Assembly: GCF_050436995.1 (NCBI RefSeq)
Contig: NC_134745.1
Location: 8,494,001-8,558,000, forward strand
Origin: Anticarsia gemmatalis
Lineage: Eukaryota > Arthropoda > Insecta > Lepidoptera > Erebidae
DNA length: 64,000 bases
Direction of reading: 5' to 3'
Part shown: positions 62,086 to 64,000 of the stretch, piece by piece
Layout: each line of letters begins with the position of its first letter
Numbering within the stretch: the stretch's first letter is position 1
Made by a program: the position numbers and the translations under genes
The notes under the pieces: generated by a model
Told to the model about the DNA's origin: nothing
What the model saw: only the letters and a program-made list of their open reading frames with translations
The model's database searches: none

Positions 62086-64000
62086 AGACCATAATAAATT
62101 CTCGAATATCAAGAATAATTGTGTAAATAGAGAGTTTGATGACATTTCGTGTGAACTTCTCCAAATTAGATTTGTTCATTTCGCTAGACGAGTCCAAATG
62201 TAACTAAAATGAGTTAATACATATTAATCTAGTATTAGAAAAGCTCTTTAGGCTTAATACGATTATATTTATTTATTTTATTTCACCTTCGCTCGAGATA
62301 CTTAAGCAGGTTATATTAGTAACTTAATAAACGAAGGCCCACACATAAATTAATTAGGTTGCGGATTAGATACTCATATTGAATTTTAAGTAATTAAATT
62401 AATTAATATGAAAGATATCATGTTACAAATGTTCCAAGCTGACAGTGGCGCTCGGAGTTAAGTTATTCACGTCACGTTAGTGCGACAGTGACAACTGTAG
62501 TACAGTACAATGTAGATCCTCTGTGCCGGGTGTGCGTACCTCCACAGCTCAATGAACGTGGAATCACTGCGTCTTGTTCAATAACCATTGTCTATTAGTG
62601 GTGCTTGTTATGCATGTGATGATCTGCAGGAACTGTTCGACAATCGATACCCACTCAGCAGCGCGTCGGTGACCGAGTGCCGGTTTTGTCGCCACAAAGG
62701 GTTAAGAGGACATGCAAATTGTAGCTGTATTATCTGTCTCGGATGCACTACCAGGATTTACATAGGAATGGAGGCGCCGTTAGCGGCAGTTAGGCGCTTC
62801 CGCGGCGGGTGCAGGAGCGACCCGCGCGACTCGCCCTGCTTGCGCCCGCCGCTACCACACCAGATGATTACAGACGCAAATCTAGGACGCTCATTCATAA
62901 CTCGAGCAAAACGTTCACGAACTAAATCTGCATAAACGTCCCATTACGCTAGTGAAAATCTAATATTAAGATCCAGTTTCTGAAGTTAAAGAGAAAATTG
63001 CCGCGCTGTTTTCATTCCCACTGCATATCAGATATACGTTACAGTTATGAAAAATATTTTAAGAAATGTTGAAGCGTTGATTTTGCAATTTCTTCTTAAG
63101 TTACGCATGGAAAAATTTAATGATGATAGATTAATTAACATTACTTAACATTTCGCATAATTAGCCTTGTGTAGAACTGAGAAATTTTGTAATTCATTTG
63201 CTTGCATTGCTCAACAAAGGGGTTAGAGTTCAAAAAGTTTAGTCGAAAACATAATATTGCATCAGTATGATTCGTCTAAAACGTTTCTCAGTAATTAATT
63301 TGGTTGGCGGTCAGTAAATCTTGACAAGACGCGTGGGTTGTGCAACTCGAACTACGAGCTGATGACGTAGTGGTAGCACCCGCGCCCGCCCGCCTGCGCT
63401 TGCGCCGATTTCTGCATTAACCTTGGACTGCAAAACGGCCAACTAGGCACGCGAATGGCGTAAGTTGTAGGTAGATAGAGCAACATTTCATTTGGCATAT
63501 TTTCCTCAATCTACGAGATTAAACTTTAAGCCAAATTATCATTATGAAAATATTTCGCAATATAAATTCTCTTACGAGACAATGAAATTGTTTTTTACTA
63601 AAATATGTTAATAATAATGTTGTTTTTCATTATGAGGGAGGGAAATGTAATGACCGTTTAATATACTAAAATCTACATGTTTTGTAGTTCAGTTTTTAGT
63701 TTAGTTCTGATAGAAATGTTATGAACATCATATGGAAATTAGTCTCCTCTGTCAAACAAAAGAATAATCGTTAAAGAACTCGAAAATTATGAAGAAAAAC
63801 TTTGAATATGAAATAAACAATAGACTAAACGTTAATATTATGATTGATCCACATCAAAAAACAGTAGAAACATTATCTCTCACATCTCTAAAAGTATTCA
63901 TTACCAAATGCACATTTCACGCTATGCTCTCCTGCCTTAGAGCGCCGAATTTGTCGGGCCCGTTCACTTATCTCTGAATCGGTCCAGCGTTACAACTCAC
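62086..64000. other. AT-rich noncoding DNA with two CG-rich islets
   Basis: No gene is supported. The frame 62588-62935 is cysteine-rich at its start and arginine-rich where it crosses the islet at 62792-62852. It has no ATG at its start (it begins TTG) and no domain I recognise, and the cysteines are not spaced like a zinc finger. A second islet is at about 63379-63410. Confidence 0.6.

Noticed and set aside
59859..62087. AG dinucleotides on both sides of the TIR element as a 2-bp target duplication
   Set aside because: A 2-bp match is expected by chance about once in 16, and there is no second copy to test it against.
62588..62935. 115-codon Cys-rich frame suggestive of a zinc finger
   Set aside because: The frame begins at TTG, the cysteine spacing fits no zinc-finger class, and the second half is a GC-islet translation rich in Arg and Pro.

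Overview
This is AT-rich eukaryotic, almost certainly lepidopteran (moth or butterfly), nuclear DNA without any protein-coding host gene that I can support. Three things point to Lepidoptera. There are three short Helitron-like copies of the type common in lepidopteran genomes (CTAG 3' ends, a small hairpin before the end, the 'CTAATATTATAA' 5' signature, A|T target). There is a Transib DNA transposon, and there are relics of tRNA-derived SINEs. No operons, no rRNA, no CRISPR array and no functional tRNA were found. The open reading frames present are short, AT-biased chance frames, except those inside the Transib element. The window looks like a gene desert or part of a very large intron. Which locus it belongs to cannot be told from the sequence.

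Layout. 1-20719: noncoding DNA with scattered small CG-rich islets and a few perfect short palindromes. 20720-22902: a 2173-bp Transib-family element bounded by a perfect 5-bp target-site duplication (CGCCG). Both of its ends are the 3' end of the transposon: two 711-bp arms in inverted orientation flank a decayed piece of RAG1-like transposase. 22903-27429: noncoding DNA with CG-rich islets, a potential G-quadruplex and a perfect 13-bp inverted repeat. 27430-28209: two Helitron-like elements in opposite orientation. 28210-54650: noncoding DNA with more CG-rich islets, a third Helitron-like copy (39861 to about 40074) and a long imperfect hairpin (about 45762-45848). 54655-55003: two degenerate tRNA-like SINE heads in opposite orientation. 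55959-55995: a very GC-rich hairpin. 59861-62085: a 2.2-kb element with 18-bp terminal inverted repeats, an internal hairpin with 69-bp arms, and a perfect (ATTTT)x106 array of 530 bp. I could not assign this element to a family. 62086-64000: noncoding DNA.

The most interesting objects are the 3'-3' palindromic Transib derivative, whose intact target duplication implies that the rearranged form itself transposed, and the unclassified TIR element at 59861-62085. A third observation concerns the whole window: more than twenty compact CG-rich islets stand out in an AT-rich background without visible coding function. They could be regulatory modules or noncoding first exons.
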